Source: Platycnemis pennipes (taxonomy: Eukaryota; Arthropoda; Insecta; Odonata; Platycnemididae). From it: a stretch of DNA of 64,000 nt. The notes under the pieces are model-generated. The model was not told the origin of the DNA. It searched no databases and saw only the letters and a list, made by a program, of their open reading frames with translations. The position numbers were made by a program, and so were the translations under genes. The stretch spans positions 37,896,698 through 37,960,697 of the forward strand of contig OW121855.1 in the NCBI GenBank assembly GCA_933228895.1. Reading direction: 5' to 3'. This document shows, in pieces, positions 23,851 to 37,336 of this stretch (the stretch's first letter is position 1; every line of letters starts with the position of its first letter).

Positions 23851-26800
23851 CTTGAGAAACTCTAGTCCTGCTCTTTATTTTACTCTTGAGTCCGTTAATC
23901 GATTTTCCAAGAAACTTATGAGGAAAATGTGAAGCCAAAAATAAGTTTGGGTGCACTATAAATCGCTCAGTTTCGGCATCGGAGAACGTTCAATGAATTA
24001 TCCCTCTTACTGGTTCATCAACCAAGGCAAGACCCTCACTTTCTTAATTCAAACGGGTTATTGTTGCACTCAGTTGTCGTCTTGGCTACATTACTGCATC
24101 CCTTAATGTAAGCTCCAGTATTCCTGATTCATTATAAATACTATACCACGTTTATGAGTCTCTCAGATATCCTGGAATTTCATTACCTGACCTACTAACT
24201 CACTATCTCATTATTTGGGCTTTTTAAACACATGGTGATTCCGATTTCACACATACTCTGAACCAAGTCGCGTGAAATCATTTCTTTTTTTGCCGCGCGA
24301 ATTAAAATTGAGCTGTACTCTATGGGGCATTCAAAGATTTATGGCCATTTGAGTTCCGCGCTCTGTTTTGTTCCCACTTTTCTATGCACCATATGCTTAA
24401 CATTCCTTTTGTTACTGGGAAGTGTTGATACATATATCGATGAATAAGGCTATGGACTCGTCACGAATGGTTCTTAATCAAGCGGGTAAGCATTAAAATG
24501 GGTTTTTGACTCACTGTGCGAATGTGTTCTAATATACGGTATATATATATAATATGGGTTCTATACGAGACAATATATCTCAGTTCTCTCACCTGCAGTG
24601 CTTGATTATGGGGAGATTATATTCTCCCCGGGTTTGCGAGAAAAAAGATTGAAAATCCTTTAAAAAAATTAAGACCAATTTTATGATTTTGTTTTTAAAT
24701 TCATTCCTCCATTTTCTGCCTACAGTGAAAATATAATTTACAAATTGAATTTCCTGCGTTAGTGACTCCAGATTGTTAATAATCAAATCGGTAAAATGCA
24801 AATATATGGGTTTTTAAATTTACGGAATATGCAGTAGTGCTTAGAAGACAAATAATTAATAATAACAAATTTACGGAATATGAACACAAATAAACCTGCC
24901 AGTTTACGTAACGATCCTACGAAATCACTTGATCGCTAAAGGCTGGGACAAAATCAACGTTAACGGATTAATTAAGGACTATTCAGTCCCATTCAGAAGG
25001 AGGAGCAAGTAGGCAATACGAGAAGAGCATGAAAAAATCCCTATTTCGCTCTCAGCATCGTCGCAAAGTAATAAATAAAAGGTTAGAGAACAGAGTTAAA
25101 TATGAAAGGGAAAATCAGTGATGAGAAAGTAATTAATAAAGATTGGAGATACGTGTCTGCTACGATAAAGGTAACTTACATGCGGAAGATATGGTGAATA
25201 AACAATTGAATGATCCTGAAGTAGGACTGAAAACAGGCGGAGAAATTAGCAATTCACTTTCGATTGCTGGTAACCAAGTGATAGACAGCCAATTTCCTGA
25301 AGAACTACGGTTATAGCTCACCGTGTAACATTATCATTATTGCATATCCATTGGAATTACCAGCTGAAAAAAATAATAAGATATCCTATCATTTGGAGAA
25401 CTGGGATAAATATAACATGTATGAATAAGAATGTATTATGTACAGTAAGTGAAGCTAAGCATGTATTAGGCAGTGGTATAAAGACAATGGGTTCATTTGG
25501 AATGGCATAAGAAAAGAATGTAAACAGCAAATGAGCGTGATCAAATGTGGCGAAGTGGACGTCAAAACTCTGAATAAAGACATTCAAAATATTTTTACAT
25601 GAAGGACGGTATTTCGCGGTCGCGTAACAAGGTCCTTGAGGTAGGACAATAAGCACAGAAAAGAGGGTATTGATATTAGATTTGGATGAGGAAAGAATGT
25701 TCATTTACAGAATCGCGAACCAGCAGCAATATTCCCAAGTAGAGTCATTCGGTGGTGAGCAAACAGGAATAGGAAAAATAATTTCTTCGGCCCAGATGTG
25801 TTTGCTTCGGAGAATGTAAGCAGGAAAGATGAACTGCATCATATTAGCTGAGGAGGATGAAGAAAGATGTAAGAAGAAGTACATCGGAAGCAGATTGAAG
25901 GCAGACTTCTGAGGACTGGGATAGAAGATAAAAATTGGGCACGATGGGGAGAAGACGGGAGATAATAATAAAGTGATAAAGCATGAGGGAAAAAATATGT
26001 GAAATAGTTAAAAGTTTGAAATGGAATGCCTCAATCCCAGCGACGCTAGAGCATGGGATCTGCCCATCATACCCGCCACACCTGGGAAAACTCTCCTGAT
26101 TACACCCGAAAATGAATTAAAAAGGAGGTTGATCAATTCGCTAATAAAATTTAAAGCACGATAACTCTTAGGTAATAGGAATGGATATAATATACCGACG
26201 GGATCCAGATTCATTAGGGGCAGATTAGGAAGAAAATGCCTTAGAACCTACCATTAATGTTAGAGCGATTATGACAAAGAGCAATGATTGAGCAGTACAG
26301 TGCAGTAGCCTCAAGCTGGATTGGGGAAAGGGCAATAACCCTCGGTGACGTTCATGTGGATATTAGGCTAAGACTGGGTGCCTATGAGACTCATCATTTA
26401 TCAAATAGTGTATACAAAGTAGCAAATTACCCCGAGGAGAGATCTAAAAGAGTGCAACGGGGACATGATACCTTAAACGAAGGAAAAAAGAAGCAATAAG
26501 GTATAGATACAAAGAGCTTCCCGATTTGGTAGTGTTCAGCAATTTCATTTTGAGAGTGTGAGTGTAGAAAAATATTCTTAGTGCAATTTTTTCACATCTA
26601 CTATCTCCACTGTTTAAGATGTCAGACCTGGTCACTTGGAGGGCGGCTAGAAATAAAACCCCAAAACCATACATTAAATCACGTGTTCGATATCTTGGCA
26701 CTTAAAGCTGAGAATGACAGAGTCATGTCGTCACATGAGATTATCAGATCAGAGTTCAAGCAATGGATTTAATAGCAGCTTCCAGCGTTAGTCTTTCAAG

Positions 26801-28845
26801 AATATCAACCTCCACATAATACTTGCCGCAATGGAGACAACGAAAGTTAAAATTTAATTGAACGAAAGTTTTGCCAGTTCACAGCTAATGATAAAAGCGG
26901 AGTAATATATTGCACTAAAGAACTCCTATAGCATGTTAAAGTATGAGTTAATTGTTTAATTTACATTAACTACACGTTAACTAATTAGGATTTACTACAC
27001 GAACAGTTTGAGTACACAAAATACTGTTGGGAGCTCCGCGGTGGAACTCTCTTTTGCACCATAAATTTGGCTGCGCTCACTCCAGCCAATGTCAGCATTC
27101 AAAATCTTGTACGTTTACAATACCTGTCTGCCTACTGTTTTATTTATAGCCTTGAGATGTCTGACCGCACCACCTTAACCTTTCCCTAAAATCCCTCTCC
27201 CGGTTCCCCATCTCCATTCCTCTCTCCCTTTCAAGTTTGTGGCAGGAGGAAGACGCCGACATTTCCTTGAGGCCACATAAAATTCTAAAACTTTATCTCG
27301 CTTCGCAGTATATTGGCTCGAAATTCATAAAAGCATTAATAAGTCCGTGAACCTAATTCCCCCACGAGAGACCCACGAAACTTCTTCCCATTCCGCGACA
27401 CACTGGGCCTAAACTAGGCAATAAATCATTCATTGTCACGGCTTACCGCTCTTAGGATACAATCCTTCAGCTCTCTCATACAGCGCCTCCGTGCAATTTC
27501 CATTCTTTATTGGTAGAAGCAGCCCGTAAGGATAGTTTCAAACACCGATGCCACTACGCTACCTCCCGTGAAAAAGAGGTCATCAACCATCATTGCGGGC
27601 TAACCATCTTTCCTTCCCAGCGAGGTTCAAGGGAAAAGCTTGACAAAGTTTTCCAGGAAAGCCAAGCAGGATATTTTTAACTACTGAACAATGCAAAGTA
27701 TAAGGATAATTTTAATCCCTTTTAAAACACTTTGCACCTGATATTTTTCACTAGAAATTTTACTGACAGTTGTTTAATTTTTGGATGGCAACAATGAAGA
27801 CAAATATTTCATTGCAATGGAAACAATCATTCATCCAATCTCATTATTCATTGCATGCGTATGTTAATTTCACAAGAATAGCGTTTGTGGTCAAAGAATG
27901 AGAGAGAACGACGAGAACATGGAAACTGGGGTCTATTTCGGGCCAAAAACACCATTCGAGGGACAAATTGAAAAAGGGGATTAAAATAAAACGTAAATCA
28001 TGACAAGAACAAAGATTAATGATGAGTCCAGCGAAATGACCGTAAGGAAAATTTGACCCGTGGCTGCAATTTCACATGCTCGCCAAGTTCATTAATAAAT
28101 GATTCAGATTTGTTGAGGGCATTATTTTTCAGTTAATAATCACAGCCATCTGATTAAAACATTCATGAAATTCCAAATAAAATACTGATACCAAATTAAG
28201 CCTCGAGTGTAAATTTGTGATCCCCTTTAAAATTTCCAAGATATAACCCAACGTATATTTCTTATCCACGGAATTATATAGATGTTTAACCAATCCAGAT
28301 AACCAACCGCATGTATAAGAATGTACTTTTGACAATATGCAGAGTGAAAAATGTATATTGGGCTTTTATAGCCTTCCCGGGCACGGCTGAAAAGGATACG
28401 CAATGGCCCAAATTCGTGCAGAGGAATTCATCCCTATGCCTGGTGAAATATCCAGCAAGTCTCCCTCCACATCCATGGAGTTGTGAGTTCATCGCTGGCG
28501 CAGCATGATCGAAAATTCCTTTCGCGGATTTCTACTCCGGAAGGAACGTTCTCTTCTTCCCTAAGGCGCGGTCTCAGAGCTCTCTCCAAATCCAATCTTA
28601 GACTAGCACACCCACAAGTGTACATGGATTTGGCATCTCTCCGAAAAATCATTTCCATAATTCCTGCAGCGTTCGAGGAATATTTCTAGCGATCGTCTAT
28701 GGATATGGGTACACGTCATCGTTCGCTCGTCTGAATGATCTTCCAGTAATACCATTCCGTTTTAGATCCACAGTTGCAAAAAATTTTGTATGCTTGATAC
28801 ATTTTATCCTAGTTTCTTTCCTTAGAGATCGATAGTGCGATAGCG
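23851..28845. other. No gene seen; 5 kb of AT-rich DNA
   Basis: No frame exceeds 115 codons (25357-25704, minus; unrecognised). A GC-richer patch at 27160-27250 is pyrimidine-rich. A 16-bp phrase AAATTTACGGAATATG occurs twice (24816-24831 and 24867-24882). Confidence 0.5.
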
Positions 28846-28992
28846 CTACATACATTTATGAACTGATTATAGCAGTAATTAGTAGGCAGAAAACAATTTA
28901 TTAACCAGAGCTCGTTTGATATGCCACGCACGAAATTATAACAGCAAATATGCAAAGGTAGTGTAACGCGAAGACGGATCCATTAACACGGG
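28846..28992 (+). repeat. Direct duplication, copy 1 (about 147 bp)
   Basis: Starts CTACATACATTTATG and ends TCCATTAACACGGGG. It matches 29919-30066 in the same orientation with only about eight differences, so about 95% identical. The flanks do not match. No coding potential. Confidence 0.9.
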
Positions 28993-29572
28993 GTAGAATA
29001 AAAATGCAAAAGTGTACAGAACCAATGTAGGTACAAATTAATGGAGACAATATATAAAGACATGATTTATGCATTAAGCATACATTTTCCCGAATAAATT
29101 AAATAAAACGACGGTAATAATGACTAAAATTGATTACACGAATTTCTGTACAGAGGGAAAATCATATTTCCCGATATACTGTGACGACATTACCTTATGC
29201 AAGCAAATCTGGCAATGGAGCTAAAATTTGCAGTATGTAATGCAAAGAGTGTGATAATTGGCCCTGAGAAGAAAAAAATCACGAATGCTAAAATAAATAG
29301 CGTTTCAATCATAATTTGTCTTTCACGTTACCAAAATATCGACCTGACACAGAGAGTTTGGAAGCTATAACTCTCAGATTTTAGTGAATACTCCATTTCA
29401 TGCATCGATAAAAAGATCCAAATTTTAGGTTAGTCACACTGCAATCAGTAGCGTATCCGTTTGATTGAAAAAAATCCATTTTTGAGTTACCAAGATGTTT
29501 AGAGCCCCTAGATCTGCGATGCGTTTGAGAAAATATATGTATTCCTATACAAATAATCGTATACGCAAAACT

Positions 29573-29672
29573 AATAAGTCACTAATACACAATTTAAAAA
29601 AAAAAACTCACATGTGAGTGTCCTTTTTTTTTCGTGTCTATGTTTTTATTTATTGTGTACTAGTGACTTATT
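29573..29672. repeat. 100-bp fold-back inverted repeat
   Basis: The left arm begins AATAAGTCACTAATACACAA (29573 on) and runs 21 bp. The right arm (29652-29672) is its reverse complement with one mismatch. Between them lie an A-run, the exact palindrome CTCACATGTGAG (29608-29619) and a T-run. The whole can fold into one long hairpin with an asymmetric bulge of about 20 nt. It lies between the two copies of the 147-bp duplication. It may be a fold-back transposon relic or a small hairpin RNA source; there is no further evidence for either. Confidence 0.75.
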
Positions 29673-29918
29673 CCTCGTTCGTCGAGTGCCTACACATTAG
29701 CTCCAATGAGCGTTTATTGACTGCGTTTTACATACATAATAGTAAATACCTTTACTAGAAGAGAATGGTCCAATTGGTACGTCTAATGGTCTAATCACGT
29801 ACGTACACCAACGTACCTGGAAAAGAGGAAATAATCAGTGTTAATAAAAATATATTTTTAGATACATGCTATTTAAAAGAATTCTAGAACAAAAATATAT
29901 TACATATTTGTTTGCAGT

Positions 29919-30066
29919 CTACACACATTTATGAACTGATTATAGCAGTAATTAGTAGGCAGAAAACAATTTATTAACCAGAGCTCGTTTGATATGCCAC
30001 GCAAGGAATTATAACAGAAAATATGCGAAGGTAGTGCTACGCGAAGACGGATCCATTAACACGCGG
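29919..30066 (+). repeat. Direct duplication, copy 2 (about 148 bp)
   Basis: Partner of 28846-28992, starting 1,073 bp downstream. Direct repeats around about 930 bp of unrelated DNA could be the ends of a small element, a dispersed repeat family that landed twice, or a local duplication. No TG...CA ends typical of LTRs are seen. Confidence 0.9.
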
Positions 30067-30096
30067 AACAGCATTAGTCATGACGTGAGCAATATG

Positions 30097-30393
30097 CACT
30101 GTAAAAAGTTGATCTGATTTTCAGTGCGATCTGAATTTAAGCGCTGTCTGGTTGTAAGGCAGGAACACGGATTTAAGGTACGGAAGAGGCAGGAACATGG
30201 ATGGTTGGTACAGGAGCAGTTAGGCAGGAAGCAGAGGGAGCAGGATTCTGGATGGTTTGATTTTCAGTCGTTCACCTGCCTTATTTTTAGACAAGATATT
30301 ACTGCTGAAATTCAACATACCCTGTCTTAAAATTGTTGCATCTGAAATTCAGGTCGCTTTTGTACCTTAAAATCAGATCTACTTTTTACAGTG
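30097..30393. mobile_element. 297-bp MITE with CACTGTAAAAAGT ends
   Basis: The left end CACTGTAAAAAGTTGATCTG is matched at the right end by the reverse complement CACTGTAAAAAGTAGATCTG; similarity continues with TGATTTT and, after a gap, GA(T/C)CTGAATTT. Flanks share only TG, so the target duplication is short (2-3 bp). CACTG termini with a 2-3 bp duplication suggest the CACTA/EnSpm group; this is inference. The interior has a degenerate repeat of AGGCAGGAA-type units and a 68-codon frame (30124-30330) that looks incidental. Confidence 0.7.
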
Positions 30394-32875
30394 TGAGAAC
30401 GATCCCTCAGATGAAGGAAAATTCACGTGTAAGGGAAGCTAAAATACTACGGTGCCCATACAAAGGTTGGGTGCCACCTTAACTCGTCAAACGTATCCCA
30501 ACGCAGTTACGCGCAATTAAAACATTAACTTAATATTTAACCTTAATGTTGCATTTTGGCCTCCCTAGGTAGATAGTTTTCTGGATTATGTTATAGATGA
30601 ATCTTGCTGTCTGAGAACTAAAGAAATTGGCAAACTATAAACGCAAAGTTGATTGATCGAAATAAACCGAGTTATTTACTTATCAAAGGCCAAAATGCCA
30701 CGATAAAGTAATTAAGGGATTGCATAGTAGCAGATAAGAGCTAGAGGTTAACAAAAATGATGCGTGAAAATAGTTAATGCTAACAATAATGCCGAAAATG
30801 AAATAAAAAAGCATAAGTGAAAATTAATGAATAACATATATGAATCCACCAATTATTACTACCTCATAAGTTACATTACTATTTCAAATATTACTGGGTT
30901 CAGACTAGATGTAGAAAAATAAAAAGTATACATATGGGAGACTAAGGGCTAAGAATCCAAAGAGCAAGTCGTTTTCAGAGGTTAAAGGCGTTTTCCAGCA
31001 CGGAGTAAGCTCATACTTCACCAGAGTTTTCAGAGTACTCACAGAAAATAATTGCATAAAAATTCAACTAGAAAAGCTTCGTGAATGTTTTCTAGATAAA
31101 TATTTAATATTAATTTTAGAGTTTGATTCGTGCAACAACCCTAGGTTTCCATTTTTTAGTAACTGAAGAAATTGATAACGGTATCACCAAGGTATTTCAA
31201 AATCGACACAAGCTTGGTTTTTAATATCGATTCAGCACGAAATTCAGATGTATCACCAGTAAAAATGAGTCGAGTACTAAGAATGAAGGAAAGAAACAAA
31301 TAAATACCGGCACATCAATTGATAATCTCAGGCAGAGTTTATAATCGACCACGGTACTAGAAAATCGAAAAACTGAAATTTTGTTGCTGGGTCTGAGAGA
31401 AACGGAACTTGCTCTGCAGCAACTCTAGGAAGCTAAATTAAAATTCTTGAAGAATATAAGGGCACTTTATATTCAAAACATCAATATAAAGCATTCTTTA
31501 ATCTCTTATTACTGTCACACAGACACAGACCTTGCAATTGATTTACTCAATGAACAAGTTTCAGACAAAAAACGTCATAGGTCCCTTTCATTGTGTACTC
31601 AAAAACATTTAATCAAATATTCAGAAGGGACGAGGCCATTAAAATTCCGAAGTAGTGTTTACGGCATTACCTACTAATATGAAAATTATAATCAATATAA
31701 AGCATTACTCATATGCTTCAAATTATTCTAAGAGCTAACAGTTAATATAATAACTTATTAGTTAAAAACGTATCGCTATGCAAGTTATTTTGATGCTCAG
31801 TCTGCGTCATATTACGAACATTCAAACGATATAAAGATACCGATTGAAACATAAAGAAATGCATAAATGGAAATGGTTGCATATATATGAAAAACAATCA
31901 ACAGTATTATCGCATACCTTTACACGACCGGCAACGGAGTAGTGCTCATGAGATTCGGTTCGGTGCCGTGATTTGTATGTTGACGTTTTATCACGAAAGC
32001 CTGTTAGACTAGATTCTAAACTTCCAATTCGATGCATTTCTTATAAATGAAGTTTTCTGAACTGATATTTCGCACACTAATCGCGGCTTGTTTGAAACTG
32101 TCCTACCCATCAAGCATGACTATCGAGGTTTATCTCCTGCTATTAAAGAGAAAACGTAAACCTCTGATTGTGAACTGTATGGCCAATACACAGATCCACG
32201 CACTGAATCACCGTTAAACAAGCCAAATCTTGAGACGAAAGTATGACCCGAGGAACGAATGATTTATGGCTTAGCAAATTTCAAGAGCCTATACCAATTG
32301 CTTTCGCACGTTGGGAGCGAAGTGTGAGGATCATCATATAGACCGACGACCAACAGAAGCATCCCCAAGCCAGGAACAGGTAGACTGTCTCCTTACCACT
32401 TCCACGGTAAATTTGGACACAAAAGGACTGGATACGAACGATTTATAGCATTTAATAACAATAAAATGGCACTTCCACTTCCCCAGCCCCCTCCACTGTT
32501 TTTTTTGGCAAGCCCATGAAACGAAATCCCTTAGCTCATACCCTTGTCTTCCTTCCTCCGGTCCACAATGCCTTACAGATTTTTTTTCCAAATTTCCACT
32601 CCCGCCTCAGATTCCCTTTCTTCGAGAAAACCATTCATCTAAGCATCTATGAGGAGAATAAGTGGACAGAGAAAGGAACGATAAAATTATATCTTACACT
32701 ACCAAACATATATATAAAAGACGTCCTATCGAGGTGAGTTGATAGAAAGAAGAAGGATATAAAATATGGCAGCAGAAAGGAGAGAGGAGAAAACGTTTTA
32801 TCATCTAACCAAAAGATGTTTCCATTGGAGGTAAAATTTTTCCCGACCAAATTAATTATTCTTTTCCATTTGTAA
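30394..32875. other. No gene seen
   Basis: AT-rich. Frames of 76 (31447-31677 plus), 71 (31822-32037 minus) and 85 codons (32334-32591 minus) have no recognisable motifs. Confidence 0.5.
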
Positions 32876-34385
32876 GAGTGCTCGACCACGGAAAGAAATG
32901 CGGGGTAGGTAGAGCCGCAACGTTAGTTTTACGACGAGAGGATTTCAACCTTCAAATTCCGAGGTTGCAGGGTTTCGAGAGAAAGGTGACGAATGGACGA
33001 CCCAGTCTCTCCTGTGGCGAAGAAGAAGAGGGCGGAAACGGACGCATGGACATGGCAGAAGGGTGGGAAATAGAGGGGTCCCTGAAAAATACTTCTCAGA
33101 GTGCTGGTGAGGTATTGAGGATGATTTTACAGAGGGAGTAAAACGAGCTTGAACTCGTTTGGACCCCAAGGTTAGTGAAGAAGGATGTAATATCATTCAC
33201 TACGAGAGTTCTACCAGTTGAGGTATGCCTTAATGGACATAAAACTCTTAACCCCGGCTCCAATTTTCTATATCTATATCTACGACATACCCTGAAAGCC
33301 ACCTCGAGGGTGTGTGGAGTTTCATACAATGTCCCTCGATAGTTTCTCATGCCTCCTATCTTCCATCATTATGTCCAAACTTCCGGTTATCTTCCTCGTT
33401 CTAAATCAATTACCAAACATTATTTCTTCCATCGCGTCCTTCAAAACATCCTTTCCCTTCGAAATCTGCTCAATACTATCCTCTTCATTTTTTTCTTCAC
33501 ACCCACATCTCAAAAGCCTTACCTTTTTCGTTAATTTCGATGTTTCCGCAACATGCAATTTCTTATTAGACTTTTTACAAGTCTTTTCTTTACGTCCCTA
33601 GCCAACAACCCTATCTTAATTCCCTGCTGGGAGGAGGGTTCGATGAGAAAGGAAATTCCTCGGGTACATTACAAAGAAGGGGAAAGTGACCTTTTGATTG
33701 ATGGCACCTACTTTACGTGCAGAGAATATACTAGAATCAGTAGCAGCAACAACGAATTTTTAAATGTGTACTATTCACACAATTGAATGGCATGAGATCG
33801 CAAATGAAGCAAATTGTAAAACGTTGTAATAATACCGGGATACAGCTATTGGTTGGCTTCAATATCACAAGTGGTGGGTCCGCGAAAGCAGTGGGGTTGG
33901 AGAGAAGTCCATTTTGGGATCCAAGACCTTGGCATGAAGCCCGTAGTAATGCGTGAATATATTTTAATCCATTGGTCGTTGAACCTTTATTCACACCTTA
34001 CGCTTGGTTACGGAATCTTTAGGCACACTAAAGGGCAGGATGGCAATAAATCGTCCAACTACCCAGCCCAGAATATTGATTTTCATAACTCTTGTGGAGG
34101 ATTCCTCAGTGAGTGTTCGTCTAGAAATAGAGTTTCACTTCGATATTCCAGCCATTTGAAGGCCGATGTTAACATATGTTAGATTGTAGAGCCGGTATTT
34201 AACAGGGAGTAGGTACTAGATATAAAGTCATACATTGACTTTTTCAAACAATTTTTTCACTGTGATAATATGCTAAAACTCATTGAAAGAGAGAAATTAA
34301 GTCCGTTAGTATGGGAAAGAATCAAAGATGTTTTGAAAAGTTCCTGAATATGACAACCACGATTAACATAAATATGGTACATCTC
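32876..34385. other. No gene supported; small GC-richer patch at its start
   Basis: 32880-33070 is CpG- and GA-richer than its flanks. 33360-33600 is pyrimidine-rich and carries a 95-codon frame (33314-33601, plus) of hydrophobic and serine residues; it could be the antisense strand of an old element. 33853-34182 (109 codons, plus) is unrecognised. Confidence 0.4.
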
Positions 34386-34544
34386 TTACTGCGAAAATAG
34401 CATTTACGGATTTTAGCAGAATAATAAGGCAAAAATTGGGCTTAGAGTTCGTTTCTACATCATATTTGAGAGTATTCATCATTTTCCAAATAAATTCCAC
34501 AGAGGATATTCATAAGCCTCGTATTGAAGGCATATTCCAAAAGT
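34386..34544 (+). repeat. Tandem duplication, copy 1 (159 bp)
   Basis: Begins TTACTGCGAAAATAGC and ends ATTCCAAAAGT. It aligns along its whole length with 34585-34742 with many substitutions (roughly four fifths identical by eye) and the phrase GATATTCATAAGCCTCGTA intact in both. Offset is 199 bp. Old duplication, no coding capacity. Confidence 0.85.
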
Positions 34545-34584
34545 GCTCATTTGCTGGTACTTTTCCTACTATGCTGGTATTTTT

Positions 34585-34742
34585 TTACTGTGAAAATAGC
34601 TTTTACTATTTTTAGCAGAATAAGAGACCAAAAATCTGGTTCAGATTTTGTGTCTGTATCATATTTGAGAGGATTTGCGGTTTCCAAATAACTACCACAA
34701 GGGATATTCATAAGCCTCGTACTGAAGGCATTTTCCAAAAGT
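34585..34742 (+). repeat. Tandem duplication, copy 2 (158 bp)
   Basis: Partner of 34386-34544, begins TTACTGTGAAAATAGC. A 40-bp spacer separates the copies and contains a short duplicated phrase, GCTGGTA-TTTT. The pair is more diverged than the duplication at 28846/29919, so the two events differ in age. Confidence 0.85.
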
Positions 34743-37336
34743 TTTTATTTTAAGAATGAAAAATATAGTCACGGTCCAGTTCTAAAGTACCTCAGCTGAC
34801 AGCATTCACATCTTCAATTATTATCCCTTTTAGGAATTTGTCCCTAGAAGTAAGATCGAATATATTTCGGCATTATCAGTTAAACCGAAGTTACCGGTAG
34901 TCGTTCGCTGATCAAGTATCACAGAATATTTTTGGAGTTGAGTCCCAAAAGAAGGATTGACCATAAATGTTGTAACAACATCCACACGTGATAGAAAATA
35001 AAAGAGTATTTTATCAAGTTTATAGAATCTATGCATCCACCTTGAGTTCATGAGTAAAAATCAATACCGAGTTTGGAATAAAACTTAAAAATCTAGGATT
35101 ACGAAAATATCTGTAGCAAAAATTAAGCAAGGATAGTAAGGATAAAACAACCTGCAGCACTCATGTTTAATAATATGTAAGTGAAAAATGTAGGCAGCCA
35201 AAATGAGCTATAACTAATTACGACGAATAAAGATGCAAATATTTACACTGTCCTGAGCATTCGTTTTGCATGCTTAGTTTTGGACAGTTACATGCATGCA
35301 AGAGTGCCGATCATATAAGAACCCATGATATCTGGTTGTTCATGATATACAACACCTCAAAATGACATCAAATGAAAGAGTCGATGACTGCATGATTTAA
35401 AAAAAGACGAGGAAATTCTATCTGAACGGCAAAAAAGATGATTTTGTCGTGTAAAAGAAGAATTTGGAATTCTTGTGATTGATACGTTTATGGCATGTGC
35501 CAAAATGAACGCATTCCATAAAAATAACTTTTTGGTTTAATATCATGAGAATAGGCATTCAATAGTGTCGTGTTCAAGTATGAGCTTATTAAATTATGTC
35601 ATGCTTACTGCAATTAATAGCTTTAGACTTCTGGACAGCACTAAATATATTCTACACCATTAAATGTGTTTGATCCACAGCTAAATAGACAGGTTTAATC
35701 CACACACGTCTGGATTATTAACATATGTAATAGAATAATGCTGATATGATTAAATACAGGGTGTATTTGAAGTTTAAATTCTACACCACATGAACTGTGC
35801 CTTATATCATTCACAGAGACACCTTCCTTGAGGAGGAAAAAAGCGGAAGAGCAACCTAAATGAGTCACAAAATCATAAACTGGAAAAAAATAAAGTGGAA
35901 ATCTTCCTAAAACCGACAGTGGGAATCAGGGTAGTCACTCCTCGAAAAATAAGCGCTAGTCGTATATTTCAATTTAAAATAGGTATCCCGTTCCCGATTC
36001 CAGTACGGGATACCTAGTATAACGATAATATTGTAGCGTGCGAAATAGATGTTGAAAAACACCTATACAGAATCTGCGGAAGCTACCTCTTTCACCTTAA
36101 CACCACTAGGTTACAAATAGTAGAGCCAGGTACCATCGAAGAATATGGTAGGTTGTCATTAAACAGAAGTTAAGTAAATACACATTGGGGAAGGAAACAA
36201 TGAGAAAAGGTTTATTCACTGAAGTATTACCGATGCGCTTAATTTAAATGTATTGCAGAGAAAAATTCCCTTTGACTACTACTATTAAGTTGAATACGTG
36301 GTTTTTGACGAAGCTTCTAGTTTTTAGAAAATATGTATAAAGTGCTGATTTCTAGGCTTAAAAATCAATCGACATTGTGTATTGATAAACAAGTCAGGAA
36401 ATGAACATGAAGGGAAATAAATCACACCCTATTGTTTTCTTCACGGAAAATGATCAGAAATTCCCATTCGTTGAGCGAAATTAAATGAGAAAGTCAGTAA
36501 CTCATTTTTTATTATCCTAAGGTCACCAATTATCAAATAAATGAGTTTAAGTCAGAGTAGGAACTTGGGCGACATCTAGCACAGGGTTGTTTACATCAGA
36601 AGTACAAGCTTCAGAATTATAAAACTGTGATATATGCCACACTAACCAACGACATGTTAAAACGCCAAGTGAGGATTCAAAATTAATAAGTCGAGAAAGA
36701 GTATAAATTATAAAGAGTAAAGAGTATAAAGAGTCGAGAAAGATAACAACGTAAGGATAATATCAAAGAGCTTTTTAGAAATTATACAGATACGCAGATT
36801 TTAGGGATTAGGAGGCAAAAGGGAGGAAACAAAGAAAAATATATTTCCAGAGGAAGTTAAATCGGAAAATTTTACATCGATCACACCAAATTCGGCTCAC
36901 CAAAGCTTGAGTGGCGTCCGAAATTTTGCTTTGGAGGGAGGAATAACAGGATTTAAATTTAATTTGATGAATGACAGTGATGCATGGAATTAATTTTATT
37001 TGCCTTATTAAATTATTTACTACATATTTCAGCCAAGAGAATGAATGTGCATGAAATTGAAACGAATGAGTTTTTCGAGGTGCTAAAAATAAAAATGAAT
37101 GCGCCAATATAATCCAATGTAGGGAAAAATGATAACGATAACATTTCGCGCCTCCATTATGGCCATGCTGGAAAAATAAAATAAAAAGGCGAACTCATGA
37201 GTAATTAAGAGCTATAAAACAGTTTATATGCGTCATAAAACCAAAACATTAACCTTTTCACGAAACAGTATTGATGAAACGGAACCAACAGTAAACAACA
37301 CCGGCATATAAACTAATACCTCATTCTCGACTTGAA
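34743..37336. other. No gene seen; AT-rich
   Basis: Longest frame 99 codons (36808-37107, minus), unrecognised. A small tandem of GTCGAGAAAGA/GAGTATAAA units lies at 36692-36742, and a hairpin at 35980-36016. Confidence 0.5.
35980..36016. repeat. Perfect 12-bp hairpin
   Basis: TAGGTATCCCGT (35980-35991) pairs exactly with ACGGGATACCTA (36005-36016), 13-nt loop. Function unknown. Confidence 0.85.
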
